From: Bacilli bacterium
GTDB lineage: Bacteria; Bacillota_I; Bacilli_A; RF39; UBA660
Direction: 5' to 3'
DNA length: 64,000 bases
NCBI GenBank assembly: GCA_016293205.1
Contig: JAEDES010000001.1
Coordinates: forward strand, 1-64,000
Shown: positions 44,809 to 53,256 of the stretch, piece by piece
Layout: every line of letters starts with the position of its first letter
Numbering within the stretch: position 1 is the first letter of the stretch
Program-made: the position numbers and the translations under genes
The notes under the pieces: model-generated
Seen by the model: the letters and a program-made list of their open reading frames with translations, nothing else
The model's database searches: none
What the model was told of the DNA's origin: nothing

Positions 44809-46651
44809 TTAATGATTCCCATGTAGAAGTTAATTCATTTATCTCTTTATTTATAGAATCTAATTTATCATTAATTTGTTTTGTTTTTCCTATATCAGTA
44901 TAAACTTCTTTTTTAAATAATTCTTCATGTAGTTTTTTAGCTTCTTCTTCTAATTTAATTATTTTTCTTTCTAATCTGTTTATTTCTTTTGATGGAATTA
45001 CTTTTGCTTCTTTTTTTATTTGTTCTTTTTTCTCTATAACCATTTCTTCTTCTACTACTCTTTTTTGTAAATATTCTTCATAACCGAATGGATATAAATC
45101 AGTAGAATTTTTATTAAATACTAAAAGTTTATTAGTAATATTTTTAATTAAGTAACGATCATGACTTACCATGATAATTGTACCTTTATAACTATTAAGC
45201 ATATTCTTTATAGTATTTTTACTAATTATATCTAAGTGGTTTGTAGGTTCATCTAGTATTAAGACATTTGGTTTAGTATAAAGTATTTTGCATAGACTTA
45301 CTCTTACTTTCTCTCCACCTGATAATTCTTTTATTTGTTTAAATACTTCTTCACCAGTAAATTCAAAGCATCCTAATAGAGTTCTAATTTCTTGTGGTGA
45401 AAGAGATGGGAATTCTTTATCTATTTCATCATAAATAGTATTGTTTGGATTTAAATTATCTAGTTGTTGTGAGAAATAGGCAATTGTTGTTTTTTCTCCA
45501 AAAGTAAATTTTCCAGATAGTGGTTTTAACTCTCCTATTAATGTTTTTAATAGTGTTGATTTACCTATTCCATTTTCTCCAATAATACCTAGTTTATCTC
45601 CTCTTTCTAATTTTAAAGAGATAGTTGCGAGTGGATGATCATATCCGATTGATAAATTCTTTATTTTTAATACTTCACGGTAACTTTCAAAATCAGGATC
45701 AAAATTTATTTTAAATGACTTAGTACTTTCTTTTTGTGGTTTATCAATTAAAACCATTCTTTCTATTTGACGAAGTTTAGACATAGCAAATGACGCTTTA
45801 GATGGTTTATATTTAAATCTATCAACAAGAGTTTGTAGTCTTTTAATTTCTTTTTGTTGTTCTTTATAATCTTTTTCTTGTTTTATAAAATTATCTTCTT
45901 TTTGTCTTACAAATGATGTATAGTTTCCAACATATCTTTTTAAACAACCAAACTCTATATCATAAATGATATTACATACATTATCTAAAAACATTTGGTC
46001 GTGACTGACAAGTATAATACTTTTATTATAATTTTTTAAATATTCTTCTAACCATTCAATAGTTATAATATCTAAGTGGTTTGTAGGTTCATCTAATATT
46101 AATAAATCTGGTTTACTTAGTAATAATTTTATAAATGATAGTTTAGTAAGTTGTCCTCCTGAAAATTCACTTAGTTTCTTTTCTTTATCAGAAGATGTAA
46201 AACCAAATTTCTTTAAAGCAAGTTCATATTCTTTTTTATAATTATGTCCACCATTATAAATATAGTCATGAGTAAGTTGATTGTATCTAATAAGCAATTT
46301 ATCATTGTAGTCTGTTGCCATTTTTTCTTCAATAGATTTTATTTCTTTTTCAATTGAGATTAATTTTTTATAGGCATCTAAGATATAGTCAATCATTTTA
46401 GTATTAGGATTTGTATCTAAATTTTGTTTAATATAACCGATTGTAAAATCATTAGTCTTTTCTACTTTTACTTTGTCATAACCATCTTCTAAGTCTACTT
46501 CTCCAATGATTGCTTTTAATAAAGTAGTCTTTCCTGTTCCATTGCGACCAACTAAACCTATTTTTTCATTATCATTAACTTGGAAGTTAATATCTTCTAA
46601 GAGAACATTTCCATCAAAAGATATACTTCCATTACTTATCTTATAATACAT
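44804..46651 (-). CDS. ABC-F family ribosome-associated ATPase
   Basis: 615 residues, two ABC domains without membrane segments. Domain 1 has GRNGTGKTT, FSGGQLTK and LILDEPTNHLD; domain 2 has GENGIGKSTLL, LSGGEKVRVS and the same DEPTNHLD. Between them is the P-site tRNA-interaction linker with RQKEDNFIKQEKDYKEQQ. A C-terminal coiled coil (about 555-615) is as in the Uup/YdiF/YfmR branch. ABC-F proteins act on stalled ribosomes or give antibiotic protection. The start 46651 is set by GCAGGTG. Not one of the resistance types by any feature I can see. Confidence 0.9.
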   Translation of the reverse strand: MYYKISNGSISFDGNVLLEDINFQVNDNEKIGLVGRNGTGKTTLLKAIIGEVDLEDGYDKVKVEKTNDFTIGYIKQNLDTNPNTKMIDYILDAYKKLISIEKEIKSIEEKMATDYNDKLLIRYNQLTHDYIYNGGHNYKKEYELALKKFGFTSSDKEKKLSEFSGGQLTKLSFIKLLLSKPDLLILDEPTNHLDIITIEWLEEYLKNYNKSIILVSHDQMFLDNVCNIIYDIEFGCLKRYVGNYTSFVRQKEDNFIKQEKDYKEQQKEIKRLQTLVDRFKYKPSKASFAMSKLRQIERMVLIDKPQKESTKSFKINFDPDFESYREVLKIKNLSIGYDHPLATISLKLERGDKLGIIGENGIGKSTLLKTLIGELKPLSGKFTFGEKTTIAYFSQQLDNLNPNNTIYDEIDKEFPSLSPQEIRTLLGCFEFTGEEVFKQIKELSGGEKVRVSLCKILYTKPNVLILDEPTNHLDIISKNTIKNMLNSYKGTIIMVSHDRYLIKNITNKLLVFNKNSTDLYPFGYEEYLQKRVVEEEMVIEKKEQIKKEAKVIPSKEINRLERKIIKLEEEAKKLHEELFKKEVYTDIGKTKQINDKLDSINKEINELTSTWESLI

Positions 46652-46698
46652 ATTACTCACCTGCTTTGTATATTTTAACATAATTTAAATTTTTAGAC

Positions 46699-46726
46699 AA
46701 AAAAATCTTGGTTACCCAAGATTTAA
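46699..46726 (-). terminator. tRNA-Ala terminator
   Basis: Stem AATCTTGG / CCAAGATT followed by T7 on the minus strand, 9 bases beyond the encoded CCA. Confidence 0.8.
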
Positions 46727-46734
46727 TTTCAATA

Positions 46735-46810
46735 TGGTGGAGCATAGCGGGATCGAACCGCTGACCTCCACGGTGCAAACGTGGCGCTCTCCCAGCTGAG
46801 CTAATGCCCC
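46735..46810 (-). tRNA. tRNA-Ala (anticodon TGC)
   Basis: 76 bases including an encoded CCA. Acceptor GGGGCAT pairs with ATGCTCC; D-arm TAGCTCAGCTGGGAGAGC; anticodon loop TTTGCAC between CCACG and CGTGG gives TGC; T-arm GGTTCGATCCC. It contains the Ala identity pair region G3-U70 (G opposite T in the acceptor). Confidence 0.95.
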
Positions 46811-46843
46811 ATAACCAACCGTTTTCTCGCAGTCAGTAATTAG

Positions 46844-46872
46844 ATTTTAGCATAGTGATTTTTCAAAGTCAA
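46844..46872 (-). promoter_or_regulatory. Promoter of tRNA-Ala
   Basis: On the minus strand TTGACT, 17-base spacer, TAAAAT, about 35 bases before the tRNA. Confidence 0.75.
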
Positions 46873-46881
46873 CAGATTTTT

Positions 46882-47649
46882 TTAAATTTTTTGATATTTT
46901 TTGTTTAAAAAGTCTTTTTCTCGCCAATATTTGCCTTTTTCTTTAATTATATGGGACTTATTACGATGAAAGCAGTTGATATCATTAATTATAACTGTAT
47001 CTTTAAATTTATAATTATGTAGATATCTTTCTAATAAAAACTTATTATAAAGTGTTTTTATATTACTACCTTCTCTAAAGAGTTTATATAAAAGTAAAAG
47101 TATCATTATTAATAAATTTAATTTTAAATTATGAATATTATTTAAGATGATTACTATTAATAATATATAGCTTATAAAGATAGAATATCTTAGACTTAGT
47201 TTATAAGGTACTTTTGAAGATACTATTATGTTTAATATCTTCCCTCCATCTAGTGGATAGATTGGGAGTAAATTAAAAAATAAGATTTGATAATTATAAA
47301 ATTCTATTAGACTTTGGTATTCTGGAAGTATTAGTTGATATATGGCGTAGAACACTAATTGCAGTATTGGACCTGCTAATAAAACAAGGGATTCTTGCAA
47401 AGGAGAAGTGTTTAGATTCATATTTAATTTAGTTATTCCACCTAAGGGGTAAATATATATTTTATCTATTTCTATTTTTAATAATTTGGCCATTAATAAG
47501 TGACCTAGTTCATGGACTATTATTAAACTAAAAATAATTATTATTTGAATGAAAGATGCTGATAAAACAGATAACAATAAAAATAGATAAGTTAGTTTAT
47601 CTATATAAATATATTTAAATATATTTTTTATAATCAAGATATTCTCCAT
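46882..47649 (-). CDS. spoIVFB: Site-2-type intramembrane metalloprotease, SpoIVFB-like
   Basis: 255 residues, M50 family. Zinc motif HELGH in IIVHELGHLLMAKLLKI, followed by YPLGGITKLN, and the second metal motif NLLPIYPLDGGKIL. Four to six hydrophobic segments. In Bacillus SpoIVFB cuts pro-sigma-K in the mother cell. The upstream gene encodes a SpoIVFA-like partner, overlapping by 35 bases, and the pair follows mreC-mreD as in Bacillus. No CBS domain is evident, as the C-terminal part is short. A TTG at 47637, 6 bases from GGAG, is an alternative start. Confidence 0.85.
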   Translation of the reverse strand: MENILIIKNIFKYIYIDKLTYLFLLLSVLSASFIQIIIIFSLIIVHELGHLLMAKLLKIEIDKIYIYPLGGITKLNMNLNTSPLQESLVLLAGPILQLVFYAIYQLILPEYQSLIEFYNYQILFFNLLPIYPLDGGKILNIIVSSKVPYKLSLRYSIFISYILLIVIILNNIHNLKLNLLIMILLLLYKLFREGSNIKTLYNKFLLERYLHNYKFKDTVIINDINCFHRNKSHIIKEKGKYWREKDFLNKKYQKI

Positions 47650-48184
47650 TCTTTTGGAATACTAAATATAAATTATTACTTTTAGATTCTCCTAGTAATG
47701 AACCTTTTTCTACATAGTCGTATATCTTTATATCAATTGGATTAATATTTGAATAAGATACATCTATTCCATTTACTTGTTCTACTATTATTGTATATCC
47801 ATAATCTTCTTTTTCTCCAATATAGACAACTATTCCACTTTCTATTACTGGTACTAGATAATTTTCATTTACAGTTAACTCTACTCCATCTTTATACTTG
47901 TTTATTTTTTGATACGATATTTTTTCATTAAATACAGGTGTTGTTTCTTTTGACACAGTAGGTGATAAGAAATTTCCAAAGTATTTTTCATAGATGTTTT
48001 TTATTGTTATAAACTTAAAACTATCTTCATATATTTTATCTTTTATTACTGTTTTTAGAGTTGGTGTTTTCTTTACTGAGATTAATGCAATTAAAAAGAT
48101 AATTATTGAGATTAGTAGTTTATTTAAAAATACTTTTACTTCTTTTTTTAAGACTAATTTTTTCTTGATAGTTTTCTTTGGCAT
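47615..48184 (-). CDS. spoIVFA: SpoIVFA-like membrane protein with degenerate LytM domain
   Basis: 189 residues: a basic cytoplasmic start (MPKKTIKKKL), one helix (LLISIIIFLIALI, about 24-37), then an extracytoplasmic M23/LytM-type domain with GIVVYIGEKEDYGYTIIVEQ and YSNINPIDIKIYDYVEKGSL. The HxH ligands of active M23 enzymes are replaced (LYLVF), as in SpoIVFA, which regulates rather than cuts. Position between mreD and spoIVFB supports the assignment. AAAAGGAG before the ATG. Confidence 0.8.
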   Translation of the reverse strand: MPKKTIKKKLVLKKEVKVFLNKLLISIIIFLIALISVKKTPTLKTVIKDKIYEDSFKFITIKNIYEKYFGNFLSPTVSKETTPVFNEKISYQKINKYKDGVELTVNENYLVPVIESGIVVYIGEKEDYGYTIIVEQVNGIDVSYSNINPIDIKIYDYVEKGSLLGESKSNNLYLVFQKNGEYLDYKKYI

Positions 48185-48208
48185 ATATTCTCCTTTTGTT
48201 AAATATAT

Positions 48209-48242
48209 GCATAAAAAAAGATAAATATTAATTTATCTTTAA
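48209..48242 (-). terminator. Terminator after mreD
   Basis: AAAGATAAAT / ATTTATCTTT stem followed by T7 on the minus strand; it separates mreD from spoIVFA. Confidence 0.65.
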
Positions 48243-48728
48243 TTTTTTATATTTCTTTGGAATTATTTTTAATATTAAATAGATTAATTCTCCATATATT
48301 ATATTTAATAATAAACTATGAGTAATTTTATATACTACTTTATTTAAGGTTATAGGTACTAGTTTAAATATCATAAAGATTAGTGCAGTTGATGATTCAT
48401 AAACTATAATTATTAAAATTATATATAAAATATTCTTTAAGAAAGAAATATTTAAGTTCTTATATATTATTCTTACTACGAATGCAATAAGAACAAATAT
48501 TATTCCATTAAAGAATAAAAGGTTTGTATATAATAAATCATAAATAATTCCTACTACAAATGATGTTATATAGTACTTATATTCATCTTTTGTATAGAAT
48601 GGATAAACTATAAAAATTGATGTTAATGTTAGTAATGGAGTGAAATAAGATAAGTTAATTACTGGTAAGAAGTTTGATAAAATTCCATCTAGAATTAGAG
48701 ATATTATAATAATTAAATACTTAATCAT
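48228..48728 (-). CDS. mreD: Rod-shape protein MreD
   Basis: 166 residues with five hydrophobic segments and almost no extramembrane domain, the MreD pattern (LILDGILSNFLPVINLSYFTP, VGIIYDLLYTNLLFFNGIIF). MreD is a membrane partner of MreC, RodA and PBP2 in the elongation machine. The start 48728 follows AGGTGAA and overlaps the mreC stop by 8 bases, so the two are translationally coupled. Confidence 0.88.
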   Translation of the reverse strand: MIKYLIIIISLILDGILSNFLPVINLSYFTPLLTLTSIFIVYPFYTKDEYKYYITSFVVGIIYDLLYTNLLFFNGIIFVLIAFVVRIIYKNLNISFLKNILYIILIIIVYESSTALIFMIFKLVPITLNKVVYKITHSLLLNIIYGELIYLILKIIPKKYKKLKIN

Positions 48729-49515
48729 TCTTTTCACCTAGAACTGTTACATAGTGGATTGCATCAAAATCTTGATTTGTTTTTATGTAGATTGTTTTAC
48801 TTAAATCATATTTATCATTTTGAGAAGATTCTACTGTACCGACAAATATTCCTCCTGGAAATACTCCACCTAATCCACTTGTTGTTACTATGTCTCCTTT
48901 TTTTACATTTGTATTTCTGTCTATTCCACTTATCTTTATTAATTTTGTTTTGATGTCATAACCATTTAAAATACCATATGTTTCTTTTCCTGATGTTTTA
49001 ATTGAAACACTTACTTTATAGTTAACATCATCTGATGTAATCAGTTTAATTTCACTTGATAATCTTGATACTTTGGAGATTTTACCAATTAATCCTTCAC
49101 TTGTGATAACAGCCATATCTTCTTTTATACCATGTTTTTTTCCTTTATCAATAGTTAATGTATTAAACCAATAACTTTTATTTCTAGATAGGATTGTTGC
49201 ATTTATAGGAGTATATTCTGTTAAAGTAGAATTTAATTTTAATTGAGCTTTTAACTCCTCTATTTCTTTTTGTAATGATTCATTTACATTCTTTTGAATT
49301 ACATAACTTTCATCTTGAGTATAGTCACTTTTATTTAAAGCAGTAAACGGATACATAAATACTTTATTAATAATCATTGTTGTATCTTTAAAGATATTTT
49401 CAAATACTGTTGGTTTTCTATTTAATTGTAATGATACTGGTATTAGGATAATTACTAATAATATGATTGTTGTTATTATAATAATTTTTTTCTTTTTATT
49501 TTTCTTTTTAAACAT
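48721..49515 (-). CDS. mreC: Rod-shape protein MreC
   Basis: 264 residues: a Lys-rich start, one helix (about 11-28), a coiled coil at about 75-95 (VNESLQKEIEELKAQLKL), then the two beta-domains with LTIDKGKKHGIKEDMAVIT, LIGKISKVSRLSSEIKLIT and GDIVTTSGLGGVFPGGI, all conserved in MreC. Organises the cell-wall elongation machine outside the membrane. AAGGTGAT precedes the start. mreB, which normally precedes it, is absent here. Confidence 0.93.
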   Translation of the reverse strand: MFKKKNKKKKIIIITTIILLVIILIPVSLQLNRKPTVFENIFKDTTMIINKVFMYPFTALNKSDYTQDESYVIQKNVNESLQKEIEELKAQLKLNSTLTEYTPINATILSRNKSYWFNTLTIDKGKKHGIKEDMAVITSEGLIGKISKVSRLSSEIKLITSDDVNYKVSVSIKTSGKETYGILNGYDIKTKLIKISGIDRNTNVKKGDIVTTSGLGGVFPGGIFVGTVESSQNDKYDLSKTIYIKTNQDFDAIHYVTVLGEKND

Positions 49516-49549
49516 GTTATCACCTTAAATTAATTATATTATAAATTAC

Positions 49550-50230
49550 TTAGAGATTCAAAGAATTATGTTCATAAAAACTATAATAATTATCATCACC
49601 TACTATTATGTGGTCTAGTATAGGAATATTTTGAATCTTACCTATTTCAATTAATGCTTTTGTAAATGTTATATCTGCATGAGATGGGGTTGTATCATTT
49701 GATGGATGATTATGAAGACAAATAATAGAAGATGCACTTAATAGATAAGCTTCTTTAAATACTTCTCTTGGATGAGTTATACTTTGATTTATTGTGCCAA
49801 TAAAGAGTAATTTGGTTTTTAGTAATTGTTGTTTATTATTAAAATATAAGGCATAGAAGTATTCCTGTTTTTTATCATAAAATAAGTACTTGGTATATTT
49901 ATATATTTCTTCTGGAGAAGTTAAATCTTTTTTATTAGTTTTCTCCTTTAGAAAGATTCTTTTACCTAGTTCAATTGCTGCGATTAGTTCTATAGCTTTT
50001 ACTTCACCTATTCCTTTAATTCTTATTAAATTATTTATACTTATATTTTTTAAATCAGATAAAGAATATTTATTTAAAATATCTAATGCTAAATCAGATA
50101 CATTCTTTTCTTTAGTACCTGTTTTTAAAATGATAGAGATTAATTCTTTATCAGATAGATTTTCTACACCAACTTCTTTTAATCTTTCTCTTGGTCTTTC
50201 ATTTATTGGTATTTCTTTAATTTTATACAT
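49550..50230 (-). CDS. radC: RadC-family JAB-type protein
   Basis: 226 residues. N-terminal helix-hairpin-helix region (IPINERPRERL, LSDKELISIILKTG, IKGIGEVKAIELIA) then a JAB metalloenzyme-like domain with CLHNHPSNDTTPSHADITFT and ILDHIIVGDDNYYSF; the HNHPSG-type motif has Asn for Gly. The biochemical role of RadC is unresolved. The start 50230 is set by GAGGTGTC. Directly upstream of mreC as in Bacillus, apart from mreB. Confidence 0.92.
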   Translation of the reverse strand: MYKIKEIPINERPRERLKEVGVENLSDKELISIILKTGTKEKNVSDLALDILNKYSLSDLKNISINNLIRIKGIGEVKAIELIAAIELGKRIFLKEKTNKKDLTSPEEIYKYTKYLFYDKKQEYFYALYFNNKQQLLKTKLLFIGTINQSITHPREVFKEAYLLSASSIICLHNHPSNDTTPSHADITFTKALIEIGKIQNIPILDHIIVGDDNYYSFYEHNSLNL

Positions 50231-50267
50231 ATGACACCTCATATATATTATTAACATTATTTTCTTA

Positions 50268-50714
50268 TTAAATATTCTTTTTTATAATTTCTTCATAGTT
50301 TGCAAGGACTACTTTTTCTATAGTTAATATTTCTTTTTCTGATGTAGTTGCATTTATTAATAAATCAAACTGAGTTACATTATTATTAAATTCTTCATTT
50401 GATAAGGATACTTCTTTTATGTATATTTGATATCCTTGAGATTCATAAATTTCCTTTAGTTTTTTTGCGATTGATTCATCTTTGGTAATACCTAAATAAA
50501 CATAATATTTATTATCAAGTTCATCTACTACTTTTAAATCCATATTCTTTATATTTTCTTCCATAATACTTTTAGATGAATAAACTCCTTCTTGGATAAA
50601 ATAATAAATATCTTTATTAGAGAATGTTTGAGTTGATTTTGATAAGTAGATATTTCTACCTACTATGATACCTGTAATTAAAATTATAATAGAATAAAAT
50701 ATTTTCTTTTTCAT
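50268..50714 (-). CDS. Membrane-anchored SPOR-like protein at the spoIIB position
   Basis: 148 residues: a short basic start, one helix (IFYSIIILITGIIVG), then a domain with YYFIQEGVYSSKSIMEENI and YYVYLGITKDESIAKKLKEI followed by YQIYIKEV. The repeat of Y-x-x-I/V...G then Y-V-Y-L-G fits the SPOR fold that binds denuded peptidoglycan. In Bacillus the SPOR-type protein SpoIIB is encoded just before maf-radC-mreB. Position and architecture therefore suggest a SpoIIB counterpart; sequence alone would not prove it. GGTGATAAT before the start. Confidence 0.65.
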   Translation of the reverse strand: MKKKIFYSIIILITGIIVGRNIYLSKSTQTFSNKDIYYFIQEGVYSSKSIMEENIKNMDLKVVDELDNKYYVYLGITKDESIAKKLKEIYESQGYQIYIKEVSLSNEEFNNNVTQFDLLINATTSEKEILTIEKVVLANYEEIIKKNI

Positions 50715-50757
50715 ATTATCACCAATATAAAATTATCAAATTAGTCTTAGTTTTTTT

Positions 50758-50793
50758 GTCGAAAAAAAAGAAGAATTATTTATTCTTCTTTTT
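50758..50793 (-). terminator. Terminator after the large membrane protein
   Basis: Stem AAGAAGAAT / ATTCTTCTT with T8 on the minus strand, overlapping the stop at 50776. Confidence 0.7.
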
Positions 50794-53160
50794 TGATATT
50801 ATTAAGTTTTGTCCACAGTTTAAACAGAAGTTTCCTCCTGGATTTTTAGTTCCGCAGTATGGACAGAATTCTGCTTTTTCTACTTCTAGTGGTAAATCTT
50901 CAAGTAATTCTATCTTTTCAGCATATTCTGGTTTTAGATTTTCTACAATTAATCTTGGTTTTTCTTTTACTTGTTTTGGTTGTGGATTATCTTTATTATC
51001 AAGTTTTTTCTTTTCTTTATATGTTACAAATCCAATAATTGAAATACCAATTATTAATAAATATAACCATGGTGGGATTGATGACCAGAAGTCTTTTAAT
51101 TGAACAAGAATATTTATTACTGTAATTGCTACTCCGGTATAGAATAATTTTTTATATTTCTTTTTATTTGATGTATATATTAAAATTCCTGCTCCTAGTA
51201 AACATAAATATAATCCTACTAGAATTTCTCCTGATGAGAAAATTGATAAGAATAAAATTGATGTTCCAATAGTTGCAACTGTATCTTTTGCTTCATCTGT
51301 TTTAGCTATTAAAGTTACAATTAAGAATAATATATAGAATGATAAGATATTATCTACTATAATTTGTAATTCATAACTTAAGTCTGCAGTATTTACTATT
51401 CCATATAATGGTATAACTAATGATATTAAGTTAGCTGTACGTAATTGTTTATCTTTAACAGTATATGTTAAGGCTCCATATATTTCTAATAAAAGTAGAT
51501 GCCCTAAGATTGTTGAGATTCCTGCTTCTATTAGGGAACTTGTTAAGTTAAATAAACATATTTGAATGAATACATAATTATAAATATAATTTTTTTGTTT
51601 TTTATCAAAGAAAATATATACAGATAATAATGATAATGCGATTGATACAAATAAATTTAATTCATCTAAATTAAATAATAATGATATTATTGATCCTACC
51701 AATAAATATATAAAATATACTTTTGATATTTTGTTTTCTTTTACTAAATAATCAATAGCTGCATAAATAGTTGTAACAATTATAAATAAATAGATTGGAT
51801 TTAAATCAAGTACTATTTTTCTACTTACAAAAGTAAAGATTGATAATCCAAATATAAAGATTGTTATAGGTTGATATCTTAAATCATATAAAGATGAAGA
51901 TTTATTAGTAATGTAACAATTAATATAATTTATTATTCCATGTAATGTAGCGAATATAATAAATTTATAAGTATAATATTCCATTGAAAGAATTAGGATA
52001 GTTGATGCAATATTATAAAATAATTGATTTGCTTTTAATGAGTGTTCTTCTCTATTAATCTTGTTATGATTTAGTAATAAATATAAAATTGTATAAATTA
52101 TAAATATTATTACATTAGAATTTTCTAAGTCTAAGTTTAAAATACTTGTTGCGATTAAAATATAACTTATTACAATTGATGCAATATTTTCTAATTTATT
52201 TTTTGTTTTTGTTGAGATAAATAATATATTAATAATTGTAACAAGTGATGTTATTAGTACTAAGATATTTTTACTTTCACAAGCTGTTGTTATAATTACT
52301 GGGAAATATAAATAACTTAGGTTTTTATTTAAATCTAGTAATTCTTTTTGATCTTTTACAAAATAATTAATTAATAAAGATAGTATTGTTACGATTAATG
52401 TAATTGTAATTAAATCTAATTTTATAAATGCAAGTATATGATATAGGGCAAGATATAAAGATATATACTCAAAATATTTATATTCTTGATCTTTAAATTT
52501 ATTATGAACAAAGTATAGGCATACTGCTAATAAAATAAACGTAATGAAATATACTAAGTTCTTACCTTCTCCTGTATATGTTAACCATGGAGAGATTGAG
52601 GCAAAAACTCCTATTCCAATCCATGTTAATAAGAAGAATGTTAATCCTAATACATAGTATGCTTTTGTTGTCTTTTCAATTTTTAAAGTATTTTCTGAGA
52701 AATTAGATAACCCTAAGAATCCAAATCCCATAATAATTAGAATAATTAATTTTAAAATATCTGGGAATGATTTCCATGTTGATGTTGCGAATAAGATACC
52801 CGATATAATTACCATACCTAGACCTATTTTTAATAATAAATCAATTCTTTTAGCTTCACTTGATATTTCATCTTCTGGTGGAGAATTCATTGAGTTCTTT
52901 TTATAGGAAGATATCTCATTAACGGCCATAAATAAGAAGACTGCTGGAATTGCACCTAAGAAGATAGCAAGAATTGCTAAAGCAGTAATAATTCCTTTTT
53001 TAGATATTAAATCTTCAATACTTAAGATGCTGTATGATAAAAGTAAAACTCCTACTGTTAGAAGAATTCCTCCTAACAATGTTTCATATGGAATAATTGC
53101 AAAGGCACCTATTAAATAAATCAAACTAGATGTCTTTACTAATTGATTAGCTTTTGTCAT
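50776..53160 (-). CDS. Large polytopic membrane protein with C-terminal zinc ribbon
   Basis: 794 residues with roughly twenty or more hydrophobic helices from residue 10 to about 725. A Lys/Glu/Pro-rich stretch leads to a zinc ribbon at the C-terminus (FCPYCGTKNPGGNFCLNCGQN). The N-terminal part has two helices and a short cytosolic loop with PPEDEISSEAKR. No transporter or enzyme motif is recognisable; the helix spacing is somewhat like DUF2157/DUF2339-type proteins, but this is not secure. AGAGGTG before the start. It stands as a single gene between two terminators. Confidence 0.65.
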   Translation of the reverse strand: MTKANQLVKTSSLIYLIGAFAIIPYETLLGGILLTVGVLLLSYSILSIEDLISKKGIITALAILAIFLGAIPAVFLFMAVNEISSYKKNSMNSPPEDEISSEAKRIDLLLKIGLGMVIISGILFATSTWKSFPDILKLIILIIMGFGFLGLSNFSENTLKIEKTTKAYYVLGLTFFLLTWIGIGVFASISPWLTYTGEGKNLVYFITFILLAVCLYFVHNKFKDQEYKYFEYISLYLALYHILAFIKLDLITITLIVTILSLLINYFVKDQKELLDLNKNLSYLYFPVIITTACESKNILVLITSLVTIINILFISTKTKNKLENIASIVISYILIATSILNLDLENSNVIIFIIYTILYLLLNHNKINREEHSLKANQLFYNIASTILILSMEYYTYKFIIFATLHGIINYINCYITNKSSSLYDLRYQPITIFIFGLSIFTFVSRKIVLDLNPIYLFIIVTTIYAAIDYLVKENKISKVYFIYLLVGSIISLLFNLDELNLFVSIALSLLSVYIFFDKKQKNYIYNYVFIQICLFNLTSSLIEAGISTILGHLLLLEIYGALTYTVKDKQLRTANLISLVIPLYGIVNTADLSYELQIIVDNILSFYILFLIVTLIAKTDEAKDTVATIGTSILFLSIFSSGEILVGLYLCLLGAGILIYTSNKKKYKKLFYTGVAITVINILVQLKDFWSSIPPWLYLLIIGISIIGFVTYKEKKKLDNKDNPQPKQVKEKPRLIVENLKPEYAEKIELLEDLPLEVEKAEFCPYCGTKNPGGNFCLNCGQNLIISKKKNK

Positions 53161-53228
53161 TTTTACACACCTCTTTATTTTATTTAATTATAAAATATTT
53201 GAAGATTTTTGTCTATTAGATAAAAAGA

Positions 53229-53256
53229 AAAAGACAAGATAGTCTTGTCTTACATT
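53229..53256 (-). terminator. valS terminator
   Basis: Stem AAGACAAGA / TCTTGTCTT then TTTTC on the minus strand, overlapping the valS stop. Confidence 0.7.
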
